A stretch of 48,152 bases of DNA, taken from an uncultured Collinsella sp. (lineage in GTDB: Bacteria; Actinomycetota; Coriobacteriia; Coriobacteriales; Coriobacteriaceae). The stretch spans positions 1-48,152 of the forward strand of contig CAUEMA010000015.1 of assembly GCA_959018755.1 (NCBI GenBank), given 5' to 3'. Under the pieces are notes generated by a model. The model did not search any database. It was not told the origin of the DNA and saw only the letters and a list, made by a program, of their open reading frames with translations. How positions within the stretch are numbered: position 1 is the first letter of the stretch; each line of letters begins with the position of its first letter. The position numbers and the translations under genes were made by a program. Shown here in pieces: positions 25,803-35,051 of this stretch.

Positions 25803-25832
25803 TCTGAAATGGATCGTAAGGAAGGGGAGCGT

Positions 25833-26216
25833 ATGAGCGACTTGCTCAACCCAGCAAATATCATCGTGCTGGGCGTGATTGCTATTGGTATGTTCTTTGG
25901 GCTGCGCCGTATTGCGGCGTCGACGCATGGGAAGAGTTGCTGCAGTGATGGCGCAAGCGGAAAGAAAGCCAAGAGGGTTGTGGTGGCAGACACCGACGAG
26001 TCCCACTACCCCTATCGTGAGGAGTTTCTTATCGGCGGCATGAGCTGCGACGGCTGCGCTCGGAATGTGACGAATGCCCTCAATGCGCTGGACGGCGTGT
26101 GGGCAACGGTAACGTACGCGGACCACACAGCGCGCGTACGCTCGAAGCTCCCGGTTGATCGCGACACACTCGAGACGGCGGTGAGGGGCGCGGGCTATTA
26201 CGTTATGAAAATGTAG
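25833..26216 (+). CDS. Membrane-anchored HMA-domain copper chaperone-like protein
   Basis: A 127-aa protein. One transmembrane helix (IIVLGVIAIGMFFGL, residues about 10-24) is followed by a CC-containing linker and a heavy-metal-associated domain with GGMSCDGCARNV (C72, C75). HMA domains carry Cu(I) via CXXC. Most CopZ proteins are soluble and about 70 aa, so the anchor is notable. GGAAGGGGAG precedes ATG 25833. No copper ATPase gene follows. Confidence 0.85.
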   Translation: MSDLLNPANIIVLGVIAIGMFFGLRRIAASTHGKSCCSDGASGKKAKRVVVADTDESHYPYREEFLIGGMSCDGCARNVTNALNALDGVWATVTYADHTARVRSKLPVDRDTLETAVRGAGYYVMKM

Positions 26217-26384
26217 GCGTTGTCCTCTCCAGTGGATACCGGCCTCCTGCTCATTGTGACTATCGGCATCCAAAAATTTGCGCAAAAAAATAACCCTTAG
26301 ATGCGGCAAAAGTGGAGTTTGGTGACGGTTCGCGCGGAATTCGTTACCAATTGAGCATCTATTAACCCGTCCAAATAATTACAG

Positions 26385-26400
26385 GTGTATATTTATACAC
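26385..26400. promoter_or_regulatory. Perfect palindrome upstream of the surface-protein gene
   Basis: GTGTATATTTATACAC has 7-bp arms around TT, 90 nt before the start. It has the form of a repressor operator of the GntR/HutC kind. The cognate regulator is unknown. Confidence 0.5.
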
Positions 26401-26490
26401 TGATTATTGCTGTGCTCAGATTGCAATTAACCGTGGACAGAAATGAAGAATGCTAAAGCTGGGCTTTAGGACAGGGGAGGTTATAGCCTT

Positions 26491-29042
26491 ATGAGACGAG
26501 TGGGAGCACTTGGCTTGGTGGCAGCGCTTGCCGCTTCTTGGTATCGCCGCTGCCGGCGCATGCCGAAGACGCTTCGGGTGCCGTTACCTACAATGCGGGA
26601 AATGGGTATTCCTTTGAAAAGCTCTCGCATCCTACGGTAGGAACGTCGCAGCCGGATGGCATCGTCGACTACCAGGGTGGCGGTGCCGTTGCCGTTCCGG
26701 GCGCCGATGGTAATACGGCCAACAACGAAGGCGATCGCGGCCAGAGCTACACTTGGGCGGCTGCGAGCTATGGTGACTGGCTTTATGTGGGCACCTGCTA
26801 TGCGGCGATGGGCAACACGCTGACGCTCATGAACGGCACGCTGGGCGATTCCTTTGATGCCGAGACCATGCGCCTGACGCTGGAGGCCATGTTTAACGGC
26901 ACCTTCTTCTATGGACAGCAGAAGGAGGACGGCACGGCCGACAAGGACAGCGGCGGCATCTTGGTCAAGATCAATACCAAGACCGGTGAGACCAAGCTGC
27001 TGCTCTCTGAATCGCTCAACGGCGTCGCTCCTTTGTTTCGCAATGCCGTGAGCTATAAGGGTAAGCTCTATTTCTGCGGCAGCGTCAGGACCAATGGCGG
27101 CAAAAGCGGCCTGCCTGCTGTATACGAGATCGATCCTAAGACGGATGAGTACAAAGTTGTCTATCAGGGCCTTTCGAGCATGCAGGATTACGGTGCTGCC
27201 TACAAGCAGGGCATTTCTACCGGTATCCGCGGCATGTGCGTCCATGATGGCCAGCTCGTCATCAGTAATGTGGGTAAAGACGCGAACGGTAATTTTGTGT
27301 CGACAATCCTGACGTCGTCTGACCCCTCGAAGGGCCAGGACAGCTTCACCGAGATTGCCAACTCGGAGACGCTGTTTGGCTATCCGGCGATTCGCTATAA
27401 GGACAGCATCTACGGCGGCGCCATTTGGGATATGGTCTCGTACAATGGCCATCTCTATGCGACCATCTGCACCGGTACGCCCGAGAACGCTCCCGATGAT
27501 AATTCCATGCAGTCGTTTGCCATGGTCCGTGGCGACAAGAATGCCGACGGCAGCTATTCGTGGACTCCCATTGTCGGCGATCAGAAGACGGACGGTGCAA
27601 AGTACTGCTTTGGCATCGATCCTGCCCGTACCCGTTCTGGCGCTGCCAACCTCATCGTCTACAACGACTACCTCTATATCGGTGAATACAACGACGAGGA
27701 GATTGCCCTCGAGCGCATCCTGTTCAACAAATCCAACACCGAAGAGGGCGGCAAGAGCAGCATGGGTGGCGTTGACTGCTCGTTTGTGAATGCCAATCTT
27801 GAGCAGTCGGTTAACATCTATCGCATGGACAAGGACGAGAACATGGAGCTCGTCGTTGGCGATCGCACCGACATGTTCCCCGAGGGCGGTATTTCCGGCC
27901 TGACTTCGGGCTTTGGCCGAAACGAGAACCAGTACATTTGGCGCATGCAGAAGTTCGACGGCAAGCTGTATATCGGTACCTTTGATACCGCGAGCCTGCT
28001 TGAGCCGATCGGCCAGTTCTCCAATGGCGACATTATCGATATGACGCCCGAGGAGTGGGACTCTCAGGTTCAGCGCCTTAGGGACCTGCTCGATCACCTG
28101 CTCGACAAGAAATCGCCTGACGACCCCATCGTTCCCGTGAACACGCTTGCGGACGATGATTCAAACGAGGCCGTCGAGGTCGATGATTCGAACGAAGCTG
28201 CTGAGGTTGATGATTCAAACAAGGCCGTCGATGTCGATGACGAGAAGACCGAGGTTGCTAAGGGCTTTGGCGATCTGAGCGATGCGCTGGAGGATGCCGC
28301 GGGCGGTCTTTGCGATCAGGCCGCGACGATGTCCCAGGACTTTGAGGACGACGCCGCTTATGTCCAGAAGATCGATGGCGAGATCGCGTACTTCAAGTCC
28401 TTTGCCGACCAGTATCAGGACATGCTCGATAGCTATGAGAGCCTTAAGCAGCAGTACGAGGATGCCTATGGCGCCGAGCTGCCGAGCGATATTCAGGATG
28501 CGCTCGATAAGCTGCTGAGCGAGGAGAACCTCAAGAAGTTGCAGAGTGTCCTTACGTGCATGTGTTACCTGCGCGATGCCGAGCGCGGCTTTGATATGTA
28601 TGTGACCGAGGACGGCGTGAACTTTACGACGCTGACGACCAATGGCTTTAACGATCCGTATAACCATGGTCTGCGCACCTTTGCGGTGACCAACCAGGGT
28701 CTGTGCCTTGGTACCGCCAACCCGTTCTATGGTTGCCAGGTCTGGATCCAGCGCAAGGAGAATTCGGAGAATCCGGTTGATCCCGGTACTCCGGATCCGA
28801 CGGAACCCACCGATCCTTCGCAGCCGGGTGGCGGCGATCAGCCTGGCGGCAGCCAGACGGGTGGCAACGACCAGTCGAGCAGCACCACGACCACCGTCAC
28901 GACGACCGCTAAGAAGACTCCGAAGGACGGCTCGCTGCCTCGCGCTGGCGACTCGACCCTCACGCTGGTCTTGGGATTGCTGGTTGCAGCTGCCGCAGTG
29001 CTTGGCATTGCTCTCGTCTTGCGCAAGCGTTCTCGTCGCTAG
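26491..29042 (+). pseudogene. Cell-surface anchored protein with frameshift in the signal peptide
   Basis: ATG 26491 (GGGGAGG upstream) encodes MRRVGALGLVAALAAS, then needs a +1 nt correction near 26536-26538 to join the long frame LVSPLPAHAEDASG. Together these make a normal signal peptide. The long frame (TTG 26538 to 29042) encodes 834 aa: a large extracellular domain with repeated measure-like strands, three 9-residue acidic repeats near 540, a coiled-coil-like region to about 670, a Pro/Gly/Thr linker, then LPRAGD, a hydrophobic helix and RKRSRR, an LPxTG-like sorting signal. The shift could be real, phase-variable or a sequencing error. The ligand or substrate is unknown. Confidence 0.8.
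28155..28235 (+). repeat. Three tandem 27-bp repeats in the surface-protein gene
   Basis: Three units of 27 bp encode DDSNEAVEV, DDSNEAAEV and DDSNKAVDV. They differ mainly at synonymous positions, showing that the repeat is old enough to have diverged but is kept at protein level. Confidence 0.85.
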
Positions 29043-29464
29043 GCTCGTCCGCGTAGCTCAATGTCCTGGATATCGTCGAAGTTGATGGCGATATCCCTGA
29101 GTTTGAGCAGCTTGAATGCGGGTAACGCTTCGTCGAGAATGCCCGTGCGGCTACGATAGCCGTACGTATCGTAATAGGTGACGCGCACCAAGTCGCCGCG
29201 TTTGAGGCCCTCGAGCTTTTGCGAAAGCTCGAGGGCTTTTTCTTCCGTGAGCTCACGTTTTTGCTCGACGGTGATTTCCTGCTTGCGCACGAGTTCGTAG
29301 TATCCCGTGAGGGCGGCAAAGGGCATAAACTGTGCGGCGCGGTTGGCGCGCACGGCACCGTTGGCAGTGAGGTTGGGGTCGGCTGCGCGGCGTCTGCCCT
29401 CGGGGTCCGCCAGGCGCTCGAAGGCGGTCGGCGGGCGCATGGGCTGTTGTTTGGGTTTAGGCAC
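29039..29464 (-). CDS. YolD-like family protein
   Basis: A 141-aa protein with the YolD-like core RAAQFMPFAALTGYYELVRKQE and a following beta-rich domain (GDLVRVTYYDTYGYRSRTGI). YolD proteins accompany Y-family polymerases of the UvrX type. GTG 29464 is chosen because GGAGG lies 5 nt upstream. It overlaps the polymerase gene end by 8 nt, indicating translational coupling. Its stop overlaps that of the convergent surface-protein gene. Confidence 0.85.
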   Translation of the reverse strand: MPKPKQQPMRPPTAFERLADPEGRRRAADPNLTANGAVRANRAAQFMPFAALTGYYELVRKQEITVEQKRELTEEKALELSQKLEGLKRGDLVRVTYYDTYGYRSRTGILDEALPAFKLLKLRDIAINFDDIQDIELRGRA

Positions 29465-30962
29465 GGTGTCCTCCAACTTGATCGTTGCGCTCGCGCGCGG
29501 TGGCGCCGGCGGTAAAGCTTAATCCCTTGACGAGCGCGTTCTTGCCGTACTTGCCTTTCACGGCCAGGACGGCGCGCGCCAGGTCGCGCTCGCGCTCATC
29601 GGCCTCGATATCGCTGAACAGATCGATGGTGGCAAATTCCTCGGGCACAAGATTGCTAAAGCCCAGGTTGATGCGCTTGACCGGTCGTTTGGGATCGACA
29701 GTCTGCGCCCAGAGCTCATCGAAATAGCCCATGATCTTCTTAAACGAATTGGTACGCTCGGGCAGCTTGCGCGAGGCGTTGGAGTGCGCAAAGAGCGCGG
29801 CATAGCCACCACGCGGTTTGCCACCATGCTCTCCCACAAAGATGCCATCGATTGCCTGCGCTTCGCGCACCAGGCGGCGCCGTTCGTCATCGCGCTGGAC
29901 GGGCTTGGGAGCACGGGGCGCGAGCTCGGGGCCGGCGGTTGCGGTGGGTTCGATGCTCGACGTACTCGAGCGCAGGTGTCCGCATCCGTCCACATATTGT
30001 GCAGTACCGCTGGCATCAAGCCTGCGTATGTCGGCGCGCTCGCTCGCGTAGCCCACAAAGAGCGAGATGCTGTCGCAGACCACGTGCTTATCGATCAAGT
30101 CCAACACGGCGTTGTCGACCATCTCGCGCAAGACGGTGTAGGCCTGCTCGTAGGCATAGCCCTTCGAGAGCACCTGTCCTGTGGTGGTCGAAGTTGCTTG
30201 CGGGCGATAGGCTTGGATATCGGCGATGGTTGTCGGCTCGCGTCCGAAGGCGTGGTCGATGAGATACTCGGCATTGACGCCGAGCTCGTCGTAAAGCAGG
30301 TTTTCGTCGAGCGCCGCGACGCCCATCAGATCGTAGACGCCGTATTTTTCGAGTCGTGCTGCCACGCCGGGGCCGATGCCCCAGATATCGGTGATGGGAC
30401 GATGGGGCCAGATTTCCTTGCGAAAGGTCTCATCGTCGAGTATGCCGATGCGGCTGGGTACGTGCTTGGCGGTGATATCGAGTGCAACCTTGGCCTGGAA
30501 TAGGTTGGGGCCGATGCCGACCGTCGCCGTGATGCCGGTGCGCGCCAGGACCTCGTCGCGCAACATGCAGGCGAAGCCTTCCGCATCGGTGTGATAGAGG
30601 TCCAGATAGGGTGTCACGTCGATAAAGCACTCGTCAATTGAGTAGACGTGCACGTCCTGGGGGCTGACGTATTCCAGATAGATGCCGTAGATTTGCGCCG
30701 ACACCTCCATGTAGTGCTGCATGCGCGGCACTGCTTTGATGCAGTCGATGCCGTCGGGAATCTCGAACAGACGGCAGCGGTTGTGAATACCTAAGTCCTT
30801 CATGGCCTGCGTGATAGCGAGGCAGATGGTCGTGCGTCCGCGCGATTCGTCGGCAACGACCAGGTTGGTGGTGAGCGGATCGAGCCCACGGTCGACGCAC
30901 TCGACGCTGGCATAAAACGTCTTGAGGTCGATGCAGATATAGGTGTGCTGCTCGTGCGCCAT
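29457..30962 (-). CDS. Y-family DNA polymerase (UmuC/UvrX-like)
   Basis: A 501-aa translesion polymerase. The catalytic motifs are CIDLKTFYASVEC and VYSIDECFIDVTPYL. A helix-hairpin region follows (ITDIWGIGPGVAARLEKYG). The little-finger domain carries a long insertion around residues 320-390 containing Ser/Pro-rich sequence. ATG 30962 follows GGAAGGG. Together with YolD and a LexA-like box it forms an SOS-inducible unit. Confidence 0.94.
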   Translation of the reverse strand: MAHEQHTYICIDLKTFYASVECVDRGLDPLTTNLVVADESRGRTTICLAITQAMKDLGIHNRCRLFEIPDGIDCIKAVPRMQHYMEVSAQIYGIYLEYVSPQDVHVYSIDECFIDVTPYLDLYHTDAEGFACMLRDEVLARTGITATVGIGPNLFQAKVALDITAKHVPSRIGILDDETFRKEIWPHRPITDIWGIGPGVAARLEKYGVYDLMGVAALDENLLYDELGVNAEYLIDHAFGREPTTIADIQAYRPQATSTTTGQVLSKGYAYEQAYTVLREMVDNAVLDLIDKHVVCDSISLFVGYASERADIRRLDASGTAQYVDGCGHLRSSTSSIEPTATAGPELAPRAPKPVQRDDERRRLVREAQAIDGIFVGEHGGKPRGGYAALFAHSNASRKLPERTNSFKKIMGYFDELWAQTVDPKRPVKRINLGFSNLVPEEFATIDLFSDIEADERERDLARAVLAVKGKYGKNALVKGLSFTAGATARERNDQVGGHRA

Positions 30963-30993
30963 CCGTGCCCTTCCATCAAACACATGTTCTTAT

Positions 30994-31036
30994 CGAATAC
31001 CTGTTCGATAATACCCGCTTGCACGGACACCGTCAA
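30994..31036 (-). promoter_or_regulatory. SOS promoter with LexA-like box
   Basis: On the minus strand TTGACG (31031-31036), a 17-nt spacer and TATTAT (31008-31013) are followed immediately by a LexA-like palindrome at 30994-31007 (CGAATACCTGTTCG on the plus strand). It matches the Gram-positive CGAACRNRYGTTYG pattern at 12 of 14 positions. Confidence 0.78.
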
Positions 31037-31186
31037 AATCTGTCCCTTTTTGGCAAGTATGGTCGTGCGGCTTCATCGGGGTTTTAACGCAGCCCTAAAG
31101 AGCGCGAAACAGCTCGGAAAAGCTCGCTTCGTAGCATGAGCCTAACGATCGATACCACCATAAAGCACGGAAGGGTTGTGGGGATA

Positions 31187-31711
31187 ATGGTCAACTATGG
31201 GTTTGGTATGCCGACGCGCTTGGTTGCGGATGGGGATGTGGCTCGCTGGTGCGGGCGATTGGTTGCCCACTATGGCGGCACCAAGGCACTGGTCGTGCTG
31301 GGAGGCGACAAGCACACGCGCGATGAGCTCGTTTCGGCGGCGCTGGGCTCGCTCGATCGTGCCCTGCTCGAACGCGTACTCTTTCGTTGCGGTTCGGCCG
31401 GGGGCGACGGGGGAGACGATTTGGTCGATGAGGCCGTAGCCCTGGCAACCGATGAGGGCGTGGACTTTGTCCTGGCGATTGGCGATGCCGATACTGCTGG
31501 CTTTGCGCGCGAGCTCGCGCGTCGCATGGCGGCGCTCGATGCCGGCGAAGACGGTTTTGTCCCTTATGGATGCATTCTCTCGGAGGGCAAGGCGCCTGCT
31601 GTCGTGGGCACCGGTGAGGTTCCCGTTTTTGCCATTATCGCGCCCGAACTGCTGGAGGGCATCGGGTCTCCTCTGCGTGAGTTGCTCGGCAGCATCTGCG
31701 CCGCGGCCTAA
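31187..31711 (+). pseudogene. Truncated iron-containing alcohol dehydrogenase-like protein
   Basis: A 174-aa frame resembles only the N-terminal nucleotide-binding part of iron-type alcohol dehydrogenases: YGFGMPTRLVADGDVA, KALVVLGGDKHT, and EGVDFVLAIGDADTAGFA where the family has a GGG(S) motif. The expected metal-binding C-terminal half (about 200 aa with His ligands) is missing, and the stop is followed by a hairpin. It is either a degraded gene or a stand-alone domain. The start at 31187 is uncertain. Confidence 0.6.
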
Positions 31712-31721
31712 TATTTGCCAT

Positions 31722-31785
31722 AAAAGGACGGGTTATTTTTGGTTGGTAAAGCGTTTGACCTGCCAAAATAAGCCTGTCCCTTTTT
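31722..31785 (+). terminator. Long imperfect hairpin before pgi
   Basis: AAAAGGACGGGTTATTTTTGG pairs with CCAAAATAAGCCTGTCCCTTTT, extended inward by GGTAAA/TTTGACC, and ends in a five-T run. It acts as a terminator for the upstream frame. The right-arm string CTGTCCCTTTTT also occurs near 31040. Confidence 0.7.
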
Positions 31786-31910
31786 AATCGGTTGCCGTTT
31801 GGGGGCCGATTGGCAACGCTCGCTGATTGTAGTCTTGACCTGCGCTAGAATAGTGGCATCTGAATGTCCGGGCGCATGGAGGCGTGCGCCCGTATGCTGA
31901 GGAGGACTCT

Positions 31911-33605
31911 ATGGCAACTGTTGCCGCACCTATCGATGCTACGTCGACTGCCGCTTGGAAGGCGCTCGAGGCTCATCAGGAGAAGCTCGAGGCCGAAGGT
32001 ATCGACCTCAAGGCCTGGTTCGCTGCTGACGCCGACCGCGTGAACAAGCTGAGCTTTGACGCCGGTGACCTGCACTTCGATCTGTCGAAGAACCTGGTGA
32101 CCGATGAGACCGTCAAGCTGCTGTGCGATCTTGCCCGCGAGGTGAAGCTCGAGGAGCGCCGCGACGCCATGTTCTCTGGCGAGCACATCAACACTACCGA
32201 GGACCGCGCTGTCCTGCACACCGCGCTGCGCCGCCCGGCAAGCGAGAAGGGCCAGCTCATCGTCGACGGCCAGGACGTCGTCGCCGACGTGCACGAGGTC
32301 CTCGACCGCATGTATGCCTTCGCCGAGCGCGTGCGCTCCGGTGAGTGGAAGGGCGTTACCGGCAAGAAGATCGAGCATCTGGTGTCCATCGGCATCGGCG
32401 GCTCCGACCTGGGCCCGGTCATGGCCTACGAGGCTCTGCGTCCCTATGCCGACGCCGGTATCGACTGCCGCTACATCTCCAACATCGACCCCAACGACCA
32501 GGCCGAGAAGCTCAAGGGCCTGGATCCCGAGACCACGCTCGTAATCATCGTCTCCAAGACCTTCACCACGCTCGAGACCCTCACCAACGCCCGCGAGGTC
32601 AAGACCTGGATGCTCGAGCAGCTCAAGGCTCAGGGCGCCATCGACGGCTCCGATGAGCAGAACGCCGAGGCCGTGGCAAAGCACTTCGTCGCCGTTTCCA
32701 CCGCACTCGAGAAGGTCGAGGCCTTCGGTATCGACCCCGCCAACGCCTTCGGTTTCTGGAACTGGGTCGGTGGCCGCTATTCCGTTGACTCCGCCGTGGG
32801 CCTGTCGCTGATCGTCGTGCTCGGCCCCGAGCGCTTCCAGCAGTTCCTCGAGGGCTTCCACGCCATCGACGAGTACTTCTGCAACACCCCGCTCGAGAAC
32901 AACGCCGTCGCGCTGATGGGCCTGCTCAATGTCTGGTACGTCAACTTCTTCGGTTCCAAGAGCCACGCCGTGCTGCCGTACTGCCAGTACCTGCACCGCT
33001 TCCCGGCCTACCTGCAGCAGCTCACCATGGAGTCCAACGGCAAGCATGTCCGCTGGGACGGCAGCGCCGTGACCTCCGACACCGGTGAGATCTTCTGGGG
33101 CGAGCCCGGCACCAACGGTCAGCACGCCTTCTACCAGCTGCTGCACCAGGGCACCGTGGTGGTCCCGGCCGACTTTATCGCTTTCGCCAACACTGCCAAC
33201 CCCGCAACCGACAGCGGCCAGGATGTCCACGAGCTGTTCCTGGGCAACTTCCTGGCCCAGACCAAGGCACTCGCCTTTGGTAAGACGGCCGATGAGGTGC
33301 GCGCCGAGGGCACGCCCGAGCAGATCGTCCCGGCCCGCTGCTTTGAGGGCAACCGTCCGACGACCTCGATCTTCGGCGACACGTTGACCCCGTTCGCGCT
33401 CGGCGAGCTCATCGCTCTGTACGAGCACATTACGTTTGTCGAGGGCACGGTCTGGGGCATCGACTCCTACGACCAGTGGGGCGTCGAGCTGGGCAAGCAG
33501 CTTGCCAAGCAGATTACCCCGGCCTTCCACGACGACGCCGCCAAGGCCGAGCAGGACGCTTCGACCCAGGCGCTCATCGAGTTCTACCGCGCGCATCGCA
33601 AGTAG
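31911..33605 (+). CDS. pgi: Glucose-6-phosphate isomerase
   Basis: A 564-aa phosphoglucose isomerase interconverting glucose-6-P and fructose-6-P. Motifs include HLVSIGIGGSDLGPVMAYEAL, VSKTFTTLETLTNA, FGFWNWVGGRYSVDSAVGLS (PGI signature region), LPYCQYLHRFPAYLQQLTMESNGK and GEPGTNGQHAFYQLLHQG. GGAGGAC precedes ATG 31911. It carries the most codon-biased sequence in the window, as expected of a highly expressed gene. Confidence 0.97.
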   Translation: MATVAAPIDATSTAAWKALEAHQEKLEAEGIDLKAWFAADADRVNKLSFDAGDLHFDLSKNLVTDETVKLLCDLAREVKLEERRDAMFSGEHINTTEDRAVLHTALRRPASEKGQLIVDGQDVVADVHEVLDRMYAFAERVRSGEWKGVTGKKIEHLVSIGIGGSDLGPVMAYEALRPYADAGIDCRYISNIDPNDQAEKLKGLDPETTLVIIVSKTFTTLETLTNAREVKTWMLEQLKAQGAIDGSDEQNAEAVAKHFVAVSTALEKVEAFGIDPANAFGFWNWVGGRYSVDSAVGLSLIVVLGPERFQQFLEGFHAIDEYFCNTPLENNAVALMGLLNVWYVNFFGSKSHAVLPYCQYLHRFPAYLQQLTMESNGKHVRWDGSAVTSDTGEIFWGEPGTNGQHAFYQLLHQGTVVVPADFIAFANTANPATDSGQDVHELFLGNFLAQTKALAFGKTADEVRAEGTPEQIVPARCFEGNRPTTSIFGDTLTPFALGELIALYEHITFVEGTVWGIDSYDQWGVELGKQLAKQITPAFHDDAAKAEQDASTQALIEFYRAHRK

Positions 33606-33637
33606 TCGCTGCTGTTAACGCATCGCGCCTTATAGTC

Positions 33638-33672
33638 AGGGGCCCGTATCCTATCGGATGCGGGCCCCTTTG
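33638..33672 (+). terminator. Terminator of pgi
   Basis: A stem pairing AGGGGCCCGTATCC with GGATGCGGGCCCCT, followed by TT. Confidence 0.85.
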
Positions 33673-33746
33673 CTTTGCCGTGGTCCCGGGGCGCACGGCC
33701 TTTGTGGAACATCGTCGGGGCGCCGCGCGCTGCGAGAACCCTGCGC

Positions 33747-35051
33747 CTAGATCTCGGCCTCCGCATGGCCTCGCTGCGCCTCGGGCAGCTCCCCGTAGAG
33801 CGGATGGTCTTCGAGCCTAAAGCGCTCGACCTGTTCGGGAGTGCGACCGCGTACAAAGAGCCACGAGCGATCGATCGGCGTCGCCATGAGCGTGCTGGGC
33901 AGCGCGTCGGCGCGGTCGGAAAACACCCGGGCACTCTCGGGATCCTGGAACGCCAACACCAGATGCGTGTCGCAGTTGCCCATGATGGAGCGTGCGCGTG
34001 CCTCGCCATAGAGCGCATCGAGCTGGTTGGTCGACTGCAGCAGCAGCGTTGCCCAGATGTTGCGGCTTCGGATAATCGAGAGCACGTTGTCGATCTGGGG
34101 GATCTGCAGATTTGCGAAGTCATCGAGCATAAAGCGCACGGGCACGGGCAGGCTGCCGTCGGGCTGCCTATCGGCCTCACGAATGAGGCCCATAAACGCC
34201 TGCGAAATAAAGAGGCCGGTCAGCGGATCGAGATTGCGGTCAATATCGCTCACGGTTACAAACAGGGCGCAGGGGGTGTGTCCCATGGAAGCGAAGTCCA
34301 CCTGATGGCACTCACGATAGAGCTGTGCCGCACCGTCGAATCCCAGACACATGACCTTTTCGGCAAGGATGCCGACGATGCTCGCGTGCATGCGCTCGGC
34401 ATTTTGCGTAATGGCGTAGCGCCGCCATAGCGAGAGGGCATAGCTTTGGGGGTCGGTCGTGATCAGGTCGTCAAACAATCGACCCGTGGCACCGTCCTGC
34501 AGGTGCTCGATCAGCTTGATGACCGAGCTGATCGTCTGCTCGTCGGCGGGTAGCTGTTCGGTGACGTAGGCGATAAGACACGACAGCAGGTTTGCCGCCG
34601 CATGATCCCAAAAAGGCTGGTTGTTGTCCTCGATGGGGCAGATGGCCTTTGCCACCGAGAGGATGTCCTGCTGGTTGGGCCTGCCGTCCGCCTTGCGGCG
34701 AATGTGCCTCAGGGGGTTGTAGCCGCAGCGCTCGATGCCGGGCGCAAGGGCCGGGACGGTGTTGAGGTCGGCGAAGTTGAGACATTGCACGCGGTAACCG
34801 TGGGCTGCCAGCACGGGTCCCACTTCGCGACAGAGCGTGCCTTTGGTGTCGAGCACGATGTAGCTTGCGTTCATTTGCAGCAGGTTGGGCTTGAGGACGT
34901 TTCGGGTCTTGCCGGCTCCCGAGGGGCCGATCACAAGTGCGTTGTTGTTGAGTCCCGTTTGGCGGGTGTCGCAGGAAAGCGTTCGATCCTTGGCGAGGAT
35001 GGTGGACGATGCGGACTCAGATGCGGCGAGGCGGCTGGCGAGGTTAGACAT
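33747..35051 (-). CDS. VirD4/TraG-like coupling ATPase without membrane domain
   Basis: A 434-aa protein of the type IV coupling-protein family. Walker A is GPSGAGKT (residues 42-49), Walker B is RFMLDDFANL (306-315), and the TraG C-terminal motif is QSTNQLDALYG (339-349). The usual N-terminal transmembrane helices are absent: the protein begins MSNLASRLAASESASS. AAGGAGG precedes ATG 35051. It overlaps the ClpP-like gene by 8 nt. No relaxase, VirB4 or pilus gene is nearby, so it is either a mobile-element relic or a repurposed ATPase. Confidence 0.88.
   Translation of the reverse strand: MSNLASRLAASESASSTILAKDRTLSCDTRQTGLNNNALVIGPSGAGKTRNVLKPNLLQMNASYIVLDTKGTLCREVGPVLAAHGYRVQCLNFADLNTVPALAPGIERCGYNPLRHIRRKADGRPNQQDILSVAKAICPIEDNNQPFWDHAAANLLSCLIAYVTEQLPADEQTISSVIKLIEHLQDGATGRLFDDLITTDPQSYALSLWRRYAITQNAERMHASIVGILAEKVMCLGFDGAAQLYRECHQVDFASMGHTPCALFVTVSDIDRNLDPLTGLFISQAFMGLIREADRQPDGSLPVPVRFMLDDFANLQIPQIDNVLSIIRSRNIWATLLLQSTNQLDALYGEARARSIMGNCDTHLVLAFQDPESARVFSDRADALPSTLMATPIDRSWLFVRGRTPEQVERFRLEDHPLYGELPEAQRGHAEAEI

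Noticed and set aside
26481..28097. 538-codon minus-strand frame
   Set aside because: It lies opposite the surface-protein gene and shows no recognisable domain.
31845..33596. 583-codon minus-strand frame
   Set aside because: It lies fully opposite pgi, whose protein is unmistakable; long antisense frames are expected in GC-rich codon-biased genes.
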